Shown here: positions 51,917 to 60,902 of the stretch, in pieces
Position numbering within the stretch: the stretch's first letter is position 1
Layout of the letters: each line of letters begins with the position of its first letter
NCBI GenBank assembly: GCA_034002745.1
Contig: JAVEZY010000006.1
Coordinates: 54,546 to 118,545, forward strand
Source: JAITWN01 sp034002745
Lineage (GTDB): Bacteria; Pseudomonadota; Gammaproteobacteria; SZUA-140
Direction: 5' to 3'
DNA: 64,000 nt
The notes under the pieces: generated by a model
The model's database searches: none
The model's input: the letters and a program-made list of their open reading frames with translations, nothing else
What the model was told of the DNA's origin: nothing
Program-made: the position numbers and the translations under genes

Positions 51917-53821
51917 ATGGAAGAATCCCCACGCTATCCGTTGCTGATGCAGATCGACTCTCCAGGCGATTTGCGGCGGCTGCCGGCGGAGCGCCTGCAG
52001 CAGGTGGCAGACGAGTTGCGTGGCTTCATCATCGAATCGGTGTCCCGCACGGGCGGCCATCTGTCCGCCAGCCTGGGCACGGTCGAACTCTCCGTCGCGC
52101 TGCACTACGTTTTCGACACCCCGCACGACCACCTGGTGTGGGACGTCGGCCATCAATCCTATGGCCACAAGATCCTGACCGGTCGCCGCGACGCCATGCC
52201 CACCCTGCGCCGACGCGGCGGGCTGGCGGGTTTTCTCAAGCGTGATGAGAGTCCCTACGACGTCTTCGGCGCCGGCCATTCCAGCACTTCGATCAGCGCG
52301 GCCCTCGGCCTGGCGCTCGCCGCCCAGCAACGCGGCGAGCAGCGCAAGTCGATCGCCGTGATCGGCGATGGCGCGATGACCGCCGGCATGGCCTTCGAGG
52401 CGCTGAACCATGGCGGCAACACCGATGCCGACCTGCTGGTGGTGCTCAACGACAACGAGATGTCCATCTCGCGCAACGTGGGCGGCATGTCGAACTACCT
52501 GGCGCGCCTGCTCTCGGGCCGCTTCTACTCCACGATGCGCGAGAGCGGCAAGCGCATGCTGAGCGCCATGCCGCCGATGCGCGAACTGGCGCGCCGCGCC
52601 GAAGAGCACTTCAAGGGCATGGTGATCCCCGGCACGCTGTTCGAGGAACTCGGCTTCAACTACATCGGCCCCATCGACGGACACGATCTCGACACCCTGG
52701 TGGTGACGCTGCGCAACCTGCAGTCGCTGCGCGGCCCGCAGTTCCTCCACGTGGTTACGCGCAAGGGCAAGGGCTACCATCCGGCGGAGGAGAATCCCTG
52801 CGCATACCATGGCGTCGGGGTCTTCGATCCGGCGGCGGGCATGCGCAGCGGATCATCGGACGGGCGGCCGAGCTATTCGCAGGTGTTCGGTGACTGGCTG
52901 TGCGACATGGCCGAAGCCGATCCGTCGCTGGTCGCCATTACCCCGGCGATGTGCGAGGGTTCCGGCATGGTGGAGTTCGCGCGGCGCCATCCGCAGCGAT
53001 TCATCGACGTCGGCATCGCCGAGCAGCATGCGGTCACGCTGGCCGGCGGCCTCGCCTGCGGCGGCGTGCGCCCCGTCGTGGCTATCTACTCCACCTTCCT
53101 GCAGCGCGGCTACGACCAGCTGGTCCACGACATCGCGCTGCAGAACCTGCCGGTGCTGTTCGCCATCGATCGCGCCGGAATCACCGGACCCGACGGTCCC
53201 ACCCATGCCGGCAGCTTCGACCTCAGTTTCCTGCGCTGCATCCCGAACATGGTGGTCATGGCGCCCGCGGACGAGGACGAGTGCTATCGCATGCTCACCA
53301 CCGGCCTGCGCCACGACGGACCGAGCGCGGTGCGCTATCCGCGCGGCACCGGGCCGGGCTGCGTCATCCGGCGCGATGCCGAGCCTCTGCCGATCGGGCG
53401 CGCCGAAGTGCGCCGGCGCGGACAGAAGATCGCGATCCTCGCCTTCGGCAGCATGCTCACCCCGGCGCTCGCCGCAGCGGAAAGGCTGGGCGCCACGGTC
53501 GTCAACATGCGCTTCGTCAAGCCGCTGGATGAGCAGACCGTGCTCGAGCAGGCGTCGACGCACGAGCTGCTGGTGACCGTCGAGGAGAACGTGGTCATGG
53601 GCGGCGCGGGCAGCGCGGTCAACGAATGCCTCGCGGCTCACGGCCTGGCGGTCCACGTGCTCAACCTCGGCCTTCCCGACGACTTCGGCGAACATGGCTC
53701 GCGGGAGGAACTCCTCGCCGCCTGCGGCCTGGATACCGCGGGCATTCTCGCGGCCATCGAGCACGCATGCGAAGAACGCGCTTCTTGCCAAAAATCCGCG
53801 CTTGGCGTAACGTCCCACTAA
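51917..53821 (+). CDS. dxs: 1-deoxy-D-xylulose-5-phosphate synthase
   Basis: TPP enzyme making DXP from pyruvate and glyceraldehyde-3-phosphate, entry of the MEP isoprenoid route and of thiamine thiazole and pyridoxal synthesis. 634 aa. TPP motif IGDGAMTAGMAFEALNHGGN; DVGHQSYGHKILTGR; second domain DVGIAEQHAVTLAGGLACGG and RAGITGPDGPTHAG. Third gene of xseB-ispA-dxs, followed at 17 bp by queD. Confidence 0.98.
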   Translation: MEESPRYPLLMQIDSPGDLRRLPAERLQQVADELRGFIIESVSRTGGHLSASLGTVELSVALHYVFDTPHDHLVWDVGHQSYGHKILTGRRDAMPTLRRRGGLAGFLKRDESPYDVFGAGHSSTSISAALGLALAAQQRGEQRKSIAVIGDGAMTAGMAFEALNHGGNTDADLLVVLNDNEMSISRNVGGMSNYLARLLSGRFYSTMRESGKRMLSAMPPMRELARRAEEHFKGMVIPGTLFEELGFNYIGPIDGHDLDTLVVTLRNLQSLRGPQFLHVVTRKGKGYHPAEENPCAYHGVGVFDPAAGMRSGSSDGRPSYSQVFGDWLCDMAEADPSLVAITPAMCEGSGMVEFARRHPQRFIDVGIAEQHAVTLAGGLACGGVRPVVAIYSTFLQRGYDQLVHDIALQNLPVLFAIDRAGITGPDGPTHAGSFDLSFLRCIPNMVVMAPADEDECYRMLTTGLRHDGPSAVRYPRGTGPGCVIRRDAEPLPIGRAEVRRRGQKIAILAFGSMLTPALAAAERLGATVVNMRFVKPLDEQTVLEQASTHELLVTVEENVVMGGAGSAVNECLAAHGLAVHVLNLGLPDDFGEHGSREELLAACGLDTAGILAAIEHACEERASCQKSALGVTSH

Positions 53822-53838
53822 CCTTGTCAACTATTACC

Positions 53839-54228
53839 ATGCAGGCACGCTATCGTCTCACCGTATTCGCCGAGTTCGCCGCCGCGCACACCTTGCGCGA
53901 CTATCCGGGCGAGTGCAGCCGTCTGCACGGGCATAACTGGAAAGCCGAAGTGGAGGTCGAAGCCACCGAGCTCGACCGGCACGGCATGGGGGTGGACTTC
54001 AAGGTCATTAGGCAGGCCGCGCGCGCCCTGGCTGCAGAACTGGATCACCGCAACCTGAACGATATCGCGCCCTTCGACCGGGTGAATCCTACGGCGGAAA
54101 ACATTGCCGCCTGGTTCTACCGCGGGCTGTCCGAGATCCTGAACACGGCGACGGTACGGGTCACCGCCGTCACCATCTGGGAAACCGACCGCGCCCGCGT
54201 AAAGTACAGTGAGGTTGCAGACCGATGA
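53839..54228 (+). CDS. queD: 6-carboxytetrahydropterin synthase QueD (PTPS family)
   Basis: Zinc enzyme acting on dihydroneopterin triphosphate, first dedicated step to preQ0/queuosine. 129 aa. Zinc histidines in FAEFAAAHTL and HGHNW; the CxxxHxH motif CSRLHGHNW has the catalytic Cys of QueD, not the exchange seen in some eukaryotic PTPS. ATG 53839; frame open upstream but inside dxs. Stop overlaps folE2 start by four bases (ATGA). Confidence 0.93.
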   Translation: MQARYRLTVFAEFAAAHTLRDYPGECSRLHGHNWKAEVEVEATELDRHGMGVDFKVIRQAARALAAELDHRNLNDIAPFDRVNPTAENIAAWFYRGLSEILNTATVRVTAVTIWETDRARVKYSEVADR

Positions 54229-55022
54229 CCATCGACCAGAGCGGCGCCACCATAGCCGACGTACAGAACAGTCCGGATACGCGCCAGCTCCCGATCGACC
54301 AGGTCGGAATCAAGCACATCCGCCATCCGGTCCGGGTTCAGGACCGCAGCGGCAACGACCAGCACACCGTCGCCACCTTCAACATGTACGTGGACTTGCC
54401 CCACAACTTCAAGGGCACGCACATGTCGCGCTTCGTCGAGCTGCTCAACGCCCACGAACGCGAGATCACGGTCGCCTCGTTCAAGGACATCCTGCACCGG
54501 ATGCGCGACGTGCTGGGCGCCTCCTCCGCGCACCTCGAAATGCGCTTCCCCTGGTTCGTCAGCAAGGCCGCGCCCGTCTCCGGCGTGCGCAGCATGCTCG
54601 ACTACGATGTGGCCCTGATCGGCGAAGCCACCGCCGACGAGACCCACATCACCGTCAAGGTGGTGGTCCCGGTCACCAGCCTGTGCCCCTGCTCCAAGGA
54701 AATCTCGGACTACGGCGCGCACAACCAGCGCTCGCACGTCACCGTCACCGCCCGCACCCGCGGCTTCATCTGGATCGAGGAACTAATCGACCTGGTCGAG
54801 GAAGAAGCCTCCTGCGAGATCTACGGCCTGCTCAAGCGGCCCGACGAGAAGTACGTCACCGAGAAAGCCTACGATAACCCGAAGTTCGTCGAAGACATGG
54901 TCCGCGACGTCGCCGCCCGCCTCAACGCCGATGAACGCATCGACGCCTACGTGATCGAATCGGAAAACTTCGAATCGATCCACAACCACTCGGCGTACGC
55001 GCTGATTCGGAAGAACATGTAA
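54225..55022 (+). CDS. folE2: GTP cyclohydrolase FolE2 (type IB)
   Basis: Makes 7,8-dihydroneopterin triphosphate from GTP for folate and 7-deazapurine synthesis, without the strict zinc need of FolE. 265 aa. Signature SLCPCSKEISDYGAHNQRSH with the catalytic Cys; FNMYVDLPHNFKGTHMSRFV and NHSAYALI near the end. Overlaps queD, so product and next enzyme are co-produced. No Zur site was seen directly upstream, which differs from zinc-stress folE2 genes. Confidence 0.97.
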   Translation: MTIDQSGATIADVQNSPDTRQLPIDQVGIKHIRHPVRVQDRSGNDQHTVATFNMYVDLPHNFKGTHMSRFVELLNAHEREITVASFKDILHRMRDVLGASSAHLEMRFPWFVSKAAPVSGVRSMLDYDVALIGEATADETHITVKVVVPVTSLCPCSKEISDYGAHNQRSHVTVTARTRGFIWIEELIDLVEEEASCEIYGLLKRPDEKYVTEKAYDNPKFVEDMVRDVAARLNADERIDAYVIESENFESIHNHSAYALIRKNM

Positions 55023-55029
55023 GACAGCA

Positions 55030-55240
55030 ATGGGGTCAGAGTCCCGTTTCTTCCGCCTGCGGCGGGGAACAGGACTCTGACCCCATTTCTTTGTTCATCC
55101 GCCATCGACGGGCAAACGGGGTCTGACCCCACATCAGCCAAAGCTGATACCTGGTCGAGAATCCCTCCCCAAGTCACTGAATCAAAAGTGCGTAAATTTC
55201 ACTCCTGAGACCGCACTGGAAGCGATCGGGGTCAGACCCC
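55030..55240. repeat. GGGGTCAGA palindromic repeats
   Basis: A perfect 15-bp inverted repeat ATGGGGTCAGAGTCC / GGACTCTGACCCCAT (55030-55044; 55072-55086) can fold and is followed by TTTCTTTG, so may terminate folE2. Two single palindromes follow: GGGGTCTGACCCC at 55118-55130 and GGGGTCAGACCCC at 55228-55240. They fill the 244-bp gap between folE2 and the convergent pgpA. Likely a REP-like mobile family. Confidence 0.85.
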
Positions 55241-55266
55241 ATTCCGCCGACCTCGTCGCCCTGAGT

Positions 55267-55779
55267 TCAGGCCATCAGCGCCGCGGCCAGTTGCAGGCAG
55301 GCCAGCGCCCACACGCCGGCGAGCAGGTCGTCGAGCATGATGCCTAGGCCGCCGTGCACGCGGCGGTCGGCCCAGGAGACCGGCCAGGGTTTCCAGATGT
55401 CGAACAGGCGGAAGGCGAGGAAACCCGCGAGCACCCACTCCCAGCCCTGCGGGGCGGCGATCATCGTCACCAGGAAGCCCAGCACTTCGTCGATGACGAT
55501 GGCACCATGATCGTGTGTTCCGAGCGCGCGCGCCGTGCGTCCGGCGACCCAGGCGCCGGCCACGAACAGGATCGCCAGCGCACCGAGGTAGACCGCCTGC
55601 GGCAGATCCTTCAGCACGAACCACAAGGGGATGGCGAGCAGCGTGCCGAAGGTGCCGGGCGCGATCGGCGCCAGGCCGGTGCCGCAGCCCAGCGACAGGA
55701 AATGCAGCGGATCGCGCAGCATGCGTGGCGGTACGCGCGCGGCCTTGCGCGATGCGCCGGTCTCGCGCGGCGCCGTCAC
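55267..55779 (-). CDS. pgpA: phosphatidylglycerophosphatase A
   Basis: Inner-membrane enzyme dephosphorylating PGP to phosphatidylglycerol, 170 aa. Family motifs: SLGCGTGLAPIAPGTFGTLL, IVIDEVLGFLVTM, FRLFDIWKPWPVSWADRRVH, GGLGIMLDDLLAGVWA. Overlaps thiL by four bases and ends the riboflavin/nusB/thiL cluster, the E. coli-like order. Confidence 0.97.
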   Translation of the reverse strand: MTAPRETGASRKAARVPPRMLRDPLHFLSLGCGTGLAPIAPGTFGTLLAIPLWFVLKDLPQAVYLGALAILFVAGAWVAGRTARALGTHDHGAIVIDEVLGFLVTMIAAPQGWEWVLAGFLAFRLFDIWKPWPVSWADRRVHGGLGIMLDDLLAGVWALACLQLAAALMA

Positions 55780-56852
55780 CGCGATTGCTCCGTGTCGGCG
55801 AAATGGTCATGGCCGCCGCGGCGCGGATGATACAGCCTGCCATCGGGGAACCGGCAGCGCAGCCCCGCTCCCGCTTCGATGACACCGATGCGGGCCCAGG
55901 AAGAGCCGCAGGCATCCAGCGCCGCCTCCGCGGCCGCGGCCGCTTCCGGCGGTACGGTGAAGCACAGTTCGTAGTCGTCGCCGGAGCCGAGCGCCAGCTC
56001 CGCACGCAAGGCGGCCGCGCGATCTCCGCTCGACGGCACGATCGCATCCACGCCCAGCAGTTCGGTCAGACGCCCGGCCAGCCTTGGGTCTCCGGTGATC
56101 GCACGCAGAGGACGGGACAGCGGCAAGGCACCGAGTTCCACCGTGGCGCCGACGCCGCTCTCCTCGAGGATGTGCGACAGATCCGCATACAGACCGTCGG
56201 AGACATCGATGCACGCGCGGGCGAGGCCGCGCAGCGCGATGCCTTCGGCGATGCGCGGCGTGGGTCGGTCGAGCCGGTCCCGGAGGGCGGCGACGTCGCC
56301 GCCAGCGCCATCGATGGCCGCGGTTTCGCCTCCGAGGCGAGCGGTCGCCAGCAGCAGAGCCAGCCCCGCATCGCCGAGCGTGCCGGTGACGTAGACGGCA
56401 TCGCCCGGCCGCGCCGCGCTGCGCAGCAGCGCCGCGCCGGACGGAACGAAGCCATGCGCCTGTACCGTGATCGCGCGTGGTCCGCGCGTGGTATCGCCGC
56501 CGACCACATCGACCTCGAAGCGCTCCGCCAGCGCGAAGAACCCGGCGCAGAAACGGGCGATCCAGTCCTCATCGACCGCCGGCAGGGTCAGGGCGAGCGT
56601 GGCCCAGGCAGGTTCGGCGCCCATCGCCGCCAGGTCGCTCAGATTGACGGCGAGCGCCTTGTGCCCGAGCGCGGCCGGATCGACGTCGGGCAAGAAATGC
56701 ACTCCCTCCACCAGCGTGTCCATGGCGACCACCAGTTCCCGCCCGGACGGCACCCGCAGCAAGGCGGCGTCATCGCCGACGCCCAGCCGCACGTCGGCGC
56801 GCGTGGACGGGCGACGGAAATGCCTTCTGATCAGATCGAACTCACCGCTCAT
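55776..56852 (-). CDS. thiL: thiamine-monophosphate kinase
   Basis: Phosphorylates thiamine monophosphate to the active diphosphate. 358 aa. N-terminal GVGDDAALL, MDTLVEGVHF and VNLSDLAAMGA bind ATP/Mg; DVVGGDTTRGPRAITV, VTGTLGDAG and CIDVSDGLYADLSHILEESG follow. The nusB-thiL-pgpA order is conserved in gammaproteobacteria. Confidence 0.97.
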   Translation of the reverse strand: MSGEFDLIRRHFRRPSTRADVRLGVGDDAALLRVPSGRELVVAMDTLVEGVHFLPDVDPAALGHKALAVNLSDLAAMGAEPAWATLALTLPAVDEDWIARFCAGFFALAERFEVDVVGGDTTRGPRAITVQAHGFVPSGAALLRSAARPGDAVYVTGTLGDAGLALLLATARLGGETAAIDGAGGDVAALRDRLDRPTPRIAEGIALRGLARACIDVSDGLYADLSHILEESGVGATVELGALPLSRPLRAITGDPRLAGRLTELLGVDAIVPSSGDRAAALRAELALGSGDDYELCFTVPPEAAAAAEAALDACGSSWARIGVIEAGAGLRCRFPDGRLYHPRRGGHDHFADTEQSR

Positions 56853-56918
56853 GGCGCATCCGGCCGGACGAGCGGCCGTAGTTGCAGGAATGCAGGACGG
56901 AACGAGGCGGGACGGACA

Positions 56919-57380
56919 CTACTTTCGGGTCATGATGGCCACTTCTTCCCCGCGCAGACGCTCGGCCAGTCGATCGAGGATGCCGTTGACGTACTTGTGG
57001 CCATGATGGGCGCCGAACAGCTTGGCGATCTCCACCGATTCGTTGATGACGACGCGGAACGGAATCTCCGGATGGAAGCGCAGCTCGCAGGCGCCCAGGC
57101 GGAGCACCGCGCGCTCCACCGGATCCACCTCGCGCAGGGGACGATCGAGCAGCGGCGTGAGCAGCTCATCGAGTTCGTCGACCTGATCGATCACCTCGCG
57201 CAGCAGACTGTCGAAGTACTTCCGATCCACCGCGCCTTCCGTCTCATCGACGAGAAACTGCGGATCGATCGCCCCGGCATCGTGGTTGGTCATCTGCCAC
57301 TGGTACAGCGCCTGCGCAACGCAGCGCCGCGCCATGCTGCGTGCGCGATGACCGGATTGACCCTTGGCTTTGGCGTTCAT
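56919..57380 (-). CDS. nusB: transcription antitermination factor NusB
   Basis: Binds boxA RNA with NusE for rRNA antitermination. 153 aa, all-helical. ARRCVAQALYQWQMTN, PVERAVLRLGACELRFHPEI and PFRVVINESVEIAKLFGAHH with GHKYVNGILD are diagnostic. ATG 57380; frame open into ribH upstream but discarded. Seven bases after ribH. Confidence 0.97.
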   Translation of the reverse strand: MNAKAKGQSGHRARSMARRCVAQALYQWQMTNHDAGAIDPQFLVDETEGAVDRKYFDSLLREVIDQVDELDELLTPLLDRPLREVDPVERAVLRLGACELRFHPEIPFRVVINESVEIAKLFGAHHGHKYVNGILDRLAERLRGEEVAIMTRK

Positions 57381-57387
57381 GCGTCTC

Positions 57388-57864
57388 TCAGGACTCCAGC
57401 TTGCCGAGCAGGCTGGCCATTTCGAGCGCGGAAAGCGCCGCCTCGGCCCCCTTGTTGCCGGCCTTGGTGCCCGCGCGCTCGATCGCCTGCTCGATGGTGT
57501 CCACGGTGAGCACGCCGCACACCACGGGAATGCGGCTCTGCAACGCCACATCCGCCAGGCCGCGCACGCAGGCTCCGGCAATGTACTCGAAATGCGGCGT
57601 GCTGCCGCGAATGACCGCGCCGAGCGCGATCACCGCCTGATAGCGGTGGCTGGCGGCCAGACGCTGGGCGGCAAGCGGCAGCTCGAAGGCGCCGGGCACG
57701 CGGATGATCTCGATGGCGTCATTGCTCGCGCCATGGCGGCGCAGCGTATCGAGCGCACCCTGCACCAGATGCTCGACGATGAAACTGTTGAAGCGGGAAG
57801 CCAGCAGCGCGAACCGCGCCCCGCCGGCCGCCAGCTCGCCCTCTATGGTTCGGATCTGGCTCAT
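57388..57864 (-). CDS. ribH: 6,7-dimethyl-8-ribityllumazine synthase
   Basis: Penultimate riboflavin step, capsid-forming enzyme of 158 aa. FALLASRFNSFIVEHLVQGA, IRVPGAFELPLAAQRLA, ALGAVIRGSTPHFEYIAGAC and PVVCGVLTVDTIEQAIERAG with the catalytic His in TPHFEY. Co-transcribed with ribBA and nusB. Confidence 0.98.
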   Translation of the reverse strand: MSQIRTIEGELAAGGARFALLASRFNSFIVEHLVQGALDTLRRHGASNDAIEIIRVPGAFELPLAAQRLAASHRYQAVIALGAVIRGSTPHFEYIAGACVRGLADVALQSRIPVVCGVLTVDTIEQAIERAGTKAGNKGAEAALSALEMASLLGKLES

Positions 57865-57917
57865 GATGCCTCGCGACTGGAAAGGAGATCCAGTTTAACT
57901 CACAGGGAAATCCCGGG

Positions 57918-59096
57918 CTATGCCCCGGGCGCTACGTATTCGACGATCTCGAGGCCGAAACCGGACAGCCCGAGCAGCTTGCGCGGCGAACCGAGCACGC
58001 GCATGTGATGCACGCCGAGATCGGCGAGGATCTGTGCACCAATGCCATAGCCGCGCAACTCGGTGGAAGTATTCACGGAACGCGATGACTCCGCCCCATG
58101 CTCGTGCGGATGCTGTTCCTGCAGGCGGCGCGTCAGCGTACGCGCGTCCTCGCCGCCGCGCACCAGCACCAGCACGCCGCCGGAAGGCTCGGCCGCGATG
58201 CGCCGCATGGCGGCATCCAGACTCCACGTCGTATCGTGGACGCTGGCGCGCAGCGTATCGTACAGGCGATCCTCCATGTGCACGCGCACCAGCATCGGCT
58301 CGTCGCCGTGCACCTCGCCCCGCACCAGCGCGAAATGCACTTCGCCGCCGGCCCGGTCGTGATAAGCGCGGAAGAGGAAATCGCCGTACTCGGTCGGCAG
58401 CCGGCTTTCGGAAACCAGCTCGATCGTCTTCTCGTTGCGCATGCGATAGCGGATCAGATCGGCGATGGTGCCGATCTTGAGACCGTGCTGGCGCGCGAAA
58501 CGCATCAGCTCGGGCCGCCGCGCCATGCTGCCATCATCGGAGAGAATTTCGACGATCACCGCCGCGGCTTCGAACCCGGCCAGTCGCGCCAGATCGCTGC
58601 CCGCTTCGGTGTGACCAGCGCGGGTGAGCACTCCGCCGGGCTGCGCCATGAGCGGGAAGATGTGACCGGGCTGCGTCAGATCGGAAGGCCTGGCATCGCG
58701 CTTCACCGCGGCAAGCACCGTGGTCGCGCGATCGGCCGCCGAGATACCCGTGCTGACACCGGTAGCCGCCTCGATCGACACGGTGAAATTGGTGGTCTGC
58801 AGCGCATTGGTGTCGCTCACCATGAGCGGCAGGCGCAACTGTTCGCAGCGTTCGCGGGTGAGCGTGAGACAGATGAGGCCGCGCCCGTAGCGGGCCATGA
58901 AGTTGATGTCTTCCGCCCGCACGCAGGACGCCGCCATCACCAGATCGCCCTCGTTCTCGCGATCCTCGTCGTCCATCAGCACCACCATGCGGCCCTGATG
59001 GATCTCCTCGATCAGCTCCTCGGTGGTGTTGAAGACGCCGAGGGGATCGCTGTCCAGCGCGGCGACATCCTGCAGATCAGGCTTTCGAGACATCAT
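57918..59096 (-). CDS. ribBA: RibBA-type DHBP synthase with degenerate GTP cyclohydrolase II domain
   Basis: N-terminal half (to about 205) is a functional-looking 3,4-dihydroxy-2-butanone-4-phosphate synthase: VLMDDEDRENEGDLVMAASC, GLICLTLT, THE-type site in TRAGHTEAGSDLARLAG. The C-terminal half has the GCHII fold (YGDFLFRAYHDRAGGEVHFA; RGYGIGAQILADLGV; MRVLGSPRKLLGLSGFGLEI) but lacks the three-Cys zinc motif: EVHGDEPMLVRVHMEDRLYD replaces the usual CLTGD...CDCG. So GCHII activity is unlikely (RibBX type) and a separate ribA is expected elsewhere. Start among ATGs at 59108, 59096 and 59093; overlaps ribE. Confidence 0.92.
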   Translation of the reverse strand: MMSRKPDLQDVAALDSDPLGVFNTTEELIEEIHQGRMVVLMDDEDRENEGDLVMAASCVRAEDINFMARYGRGLICLTLTRERCEQLRLPLMVSDTNALQTTNFTVSIEAATGVSTGISAADRATTVLAAVKRDARPSDLTQPGHIFPLMAQPGGVLTRAGHTEAGSDLARLAGFEAAAVIVEILSDDGSMARRPELMRFARQHGLKIGTIADLIRYRMRNEKTIELVSESRLPTEYGDFLFRAYHDRAGGEVHFALVRGEVHGDEPMLVRVHMEDRLYDTLRASVHDTTWSLDAAMRRIAAEPSGGVLVLVRGGEDARTLTRRLQEQHPHEHGAESSRSVNTSTELRGYGIGAQILADLGVHHMRVLGSPRKLLGLSGFGLEIVEYVAPGA

Positions 59097-59745
59097 CAAT
59101 ATATCCATGTGCTGAGAGCAGCGAACGATCGATGCCGGATCCGGCTTCATGCCCGGGCCCGCCGAGCAGCCGCTCGAGGTAGCGCGCGACCACATCGATC
59201 TCGATGTTCACCGCCGTGCCGGCGCGATGCTGGCCGAGGACCGTACGCGCGAGCGTGTGGGGAATCAGATTGACTTCGAACGTGGCGCCCTCGACCGAAT
59301 TGACCGTGAGGCTGACGCCATCGACGCACACCGAACCCTTGGCAGCGATGTAGCGGGCAAGTGCGGCGGGCACGGTGATGCGCATGACGCGGCAGTCACC
59401 GACCGGGCGCATCGCATCGATGCGTGCCACGCCATCGACGTGCCCGCTCACCAGGTGACCGCCGATGCGCGTGGTCGGCAACAGCGCCTTCTCCAGATCG
59501 ACGGACGAGCCGACGCCGAGCGCGCCGAGCGTGGTGCACGACAGCGTCTCGGCCGAAACGTCGGCGCTGAACCAGGATTCGCCCAGTTCCACGGCGCTCA
59601 GGCAGACGCCGTTGACGCAGATGCTGTCGCCGATCGCCACATCGCTGAAATCGAACTCCGGGGCATCGATGGTCAAGCGCATGTCGGCGCCTCGCCTGGC
59701 GCAGGACTTCACCCTGCCCATCGTCTCTACGATGCCGGTGAACAT
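59077..59745 (-). CDS. ribE: riboflavin synthase alpha subunit
   Basis: Dismutates two lumazines to riboflavin. 222 aa, two tandem lumazine-binding barrels: MFTGIVETMGRV, GDSICVNGVCLSA at the first, KGSVCVDGVSLTVNSV and NLIPHTLARTVLG at the second; SGHVDGVARI between. Four bases after ribD. The stop lies inside the ribBA start region. Confidence 0.98.
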   Translation of the reverse strand: MFTGIVETMGRVKSCARRGADMRLTIDAPEFDFSDVAIGDSICVNGVCLSAVELGESWFSADVSAETLSCTTLGALGVGSSVDLEKALLPTTRIGGHLVSGHVDGVARIDAMRPVGDCRVMRITVPAALARYIAAKGSVCVDGVSLTVNSVEGATFEVNLIPHTLARTVLGQHRAGTAVNIEIDVVARYLERLLGGPGHEAGSGIDRSLLSAHGYIDDVSKA

Positions 59746-59749
59746 TCAA

Positions 59750-60859
59750 TCACTCCGCAGAAGAAAGCCGCGCCACGATCCGCCAGTCCTCGCCGACCGC
59801 GCGCACGTCATCGATGACGAGCGCTATCGCCCGATCGAGGCGATCGACACCGGGCAAGGCAAACATTCCGCGCGCGTCATCACCCAGCAGCTTCGGCGCG
59901 ACATAGAGCACGAGCTCATCCACCAGCTTTGCCTCGACCATCGCGCCACAAAGCGCAGGACCTGCTTCCAATAGTACCTCATTGATATGCCGCTCAGCCA
60001 AAAGGGAAAGCAGCGCGGCGAGATCCACGCGTCCGGTGCCGAGTCGGATCACTTCGACACCTGCGCGGGCATCCAGATCCCCTCGCTGCGGGGCCGCGAT
60101 CGCGCCGGCGATCAATGTGTCTCCAGGACCATCGAGCACACGGGCGGCCGCGGGCAGGCGCAGCGAACTGTCGGCGATCACCCGCAGCGGCGGGCGCTCG
60201 ACGGGAGCGTCACCAATGCGTACCGTGAGTGAAGGATTGTCGGCGAGTACCGTGCCGATGCCGGTCATGATCGCGGAGCTGCGCGCACGCAGCAGATGTA
60301 CATCGTGGCGCGCCGCTTCGCCGGTGATCCAGCGACTCTCGCCGCTCGCGGTGGCGGTGCGTCCATCCAGTGTCACGCCGAGCTTGCAGCGCACCCAGGG
60401 GCGCCCGCGTCGGTGACGCATGATGAAGCCGGGATTCAGTGCCGCCGCCTCCTTCTCGAGCAGGCCGCAGCTCACCTCGATGCCCGCCGCGCGCAGCGCA
60501 GCCAGGCCGCCGCCGGCGGTGCGCGGATCGGGATCCTGCATCGCCGCAACCACCCTTGCGACACCGGCGCCGATCAGCGCTTCGGCGCATGGCGCGGTTC
60601 GTCCCCAGTGCCGGCATGGCTCCAGACTCACGTAGGCAGTGGCGCCACGGGCCTGGCTCCCGGCCGCCTGCAACGCCATCTGCTCGGCATGCGGTCCGCC
60701 AGCGCGCTCGTGCCATCCCTCGCCGACGATACGCCCGTCGCGCACCAGAACGCAGCCCACGCGCGGATTGGGGTCGGTGGTATGCAGGCCGCGCGCCGCG
60801 AGCGCTATGGCGCGCGCCATGTGCTCGCGATCGATGATCTCGGTTGCGGCAGGACTCAT
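59750..60859 (-). CDS. ribD: bifunctional pyrimidine deaminase/reductase RibD
   Basis: Second and third steps of riboflavin synthesis. 369 aa. N-terminal deaminase with zinc site GGPHAEQMAL (His, Glu) and LEPCRHWGRTAPC; C-terminal NADPH reductase with KLGVTLDGRTATASGESRWI, and INEVLLEAGPALCGAMVEAK. ATG 60859 gives the usual N-terminus (ARAIALAARGLHTTDPNPRV); the longer frame runs into nrdR. Confidence 0.98.
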   Translation of the reverse strand: MSPAATEIIDREHMARAIALAARGLHTTDPNPRVGCVLVRDGRIVGEGWHERAGGPHAEQMALQAAGSQARGATAYVSLEPCRHWGRTAPCAEALIGAGVARVVAAMQDPDPRTAGGGLAALRAAGIEVSCGLLEKEAAALNPGFIMRHRRGRPWVRCKLGVTLDGRTATASGESRWITGEAARHDVHLLRARSSAIMTGIGTVLADNPSLTVRIGDAPVERPPLRVIADSSLRLPAAARVLDGPGDTLIAGAIAAPQRGDLDARAGVEVIRLGTGRVDLAALLSLLAERHINEVLLEAGPALCGAMVEAKLVDELVLYVAPKLLGDDARGMFALPGVDRLDRAIALVIDDVRAVGEDWRIVARLSSAE

Positions 60860-60902
60860 GATGCGCGCGGAGCCGCCCCTGCGCGATACGGGGGTTGCCG
60901 CA

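Noticed and set aside
55515..57509. 664-codon plus-strand frame across pgpA, thiL and nusB
   Set aside because: Runs antisense through three conserved genes; no homology visible.
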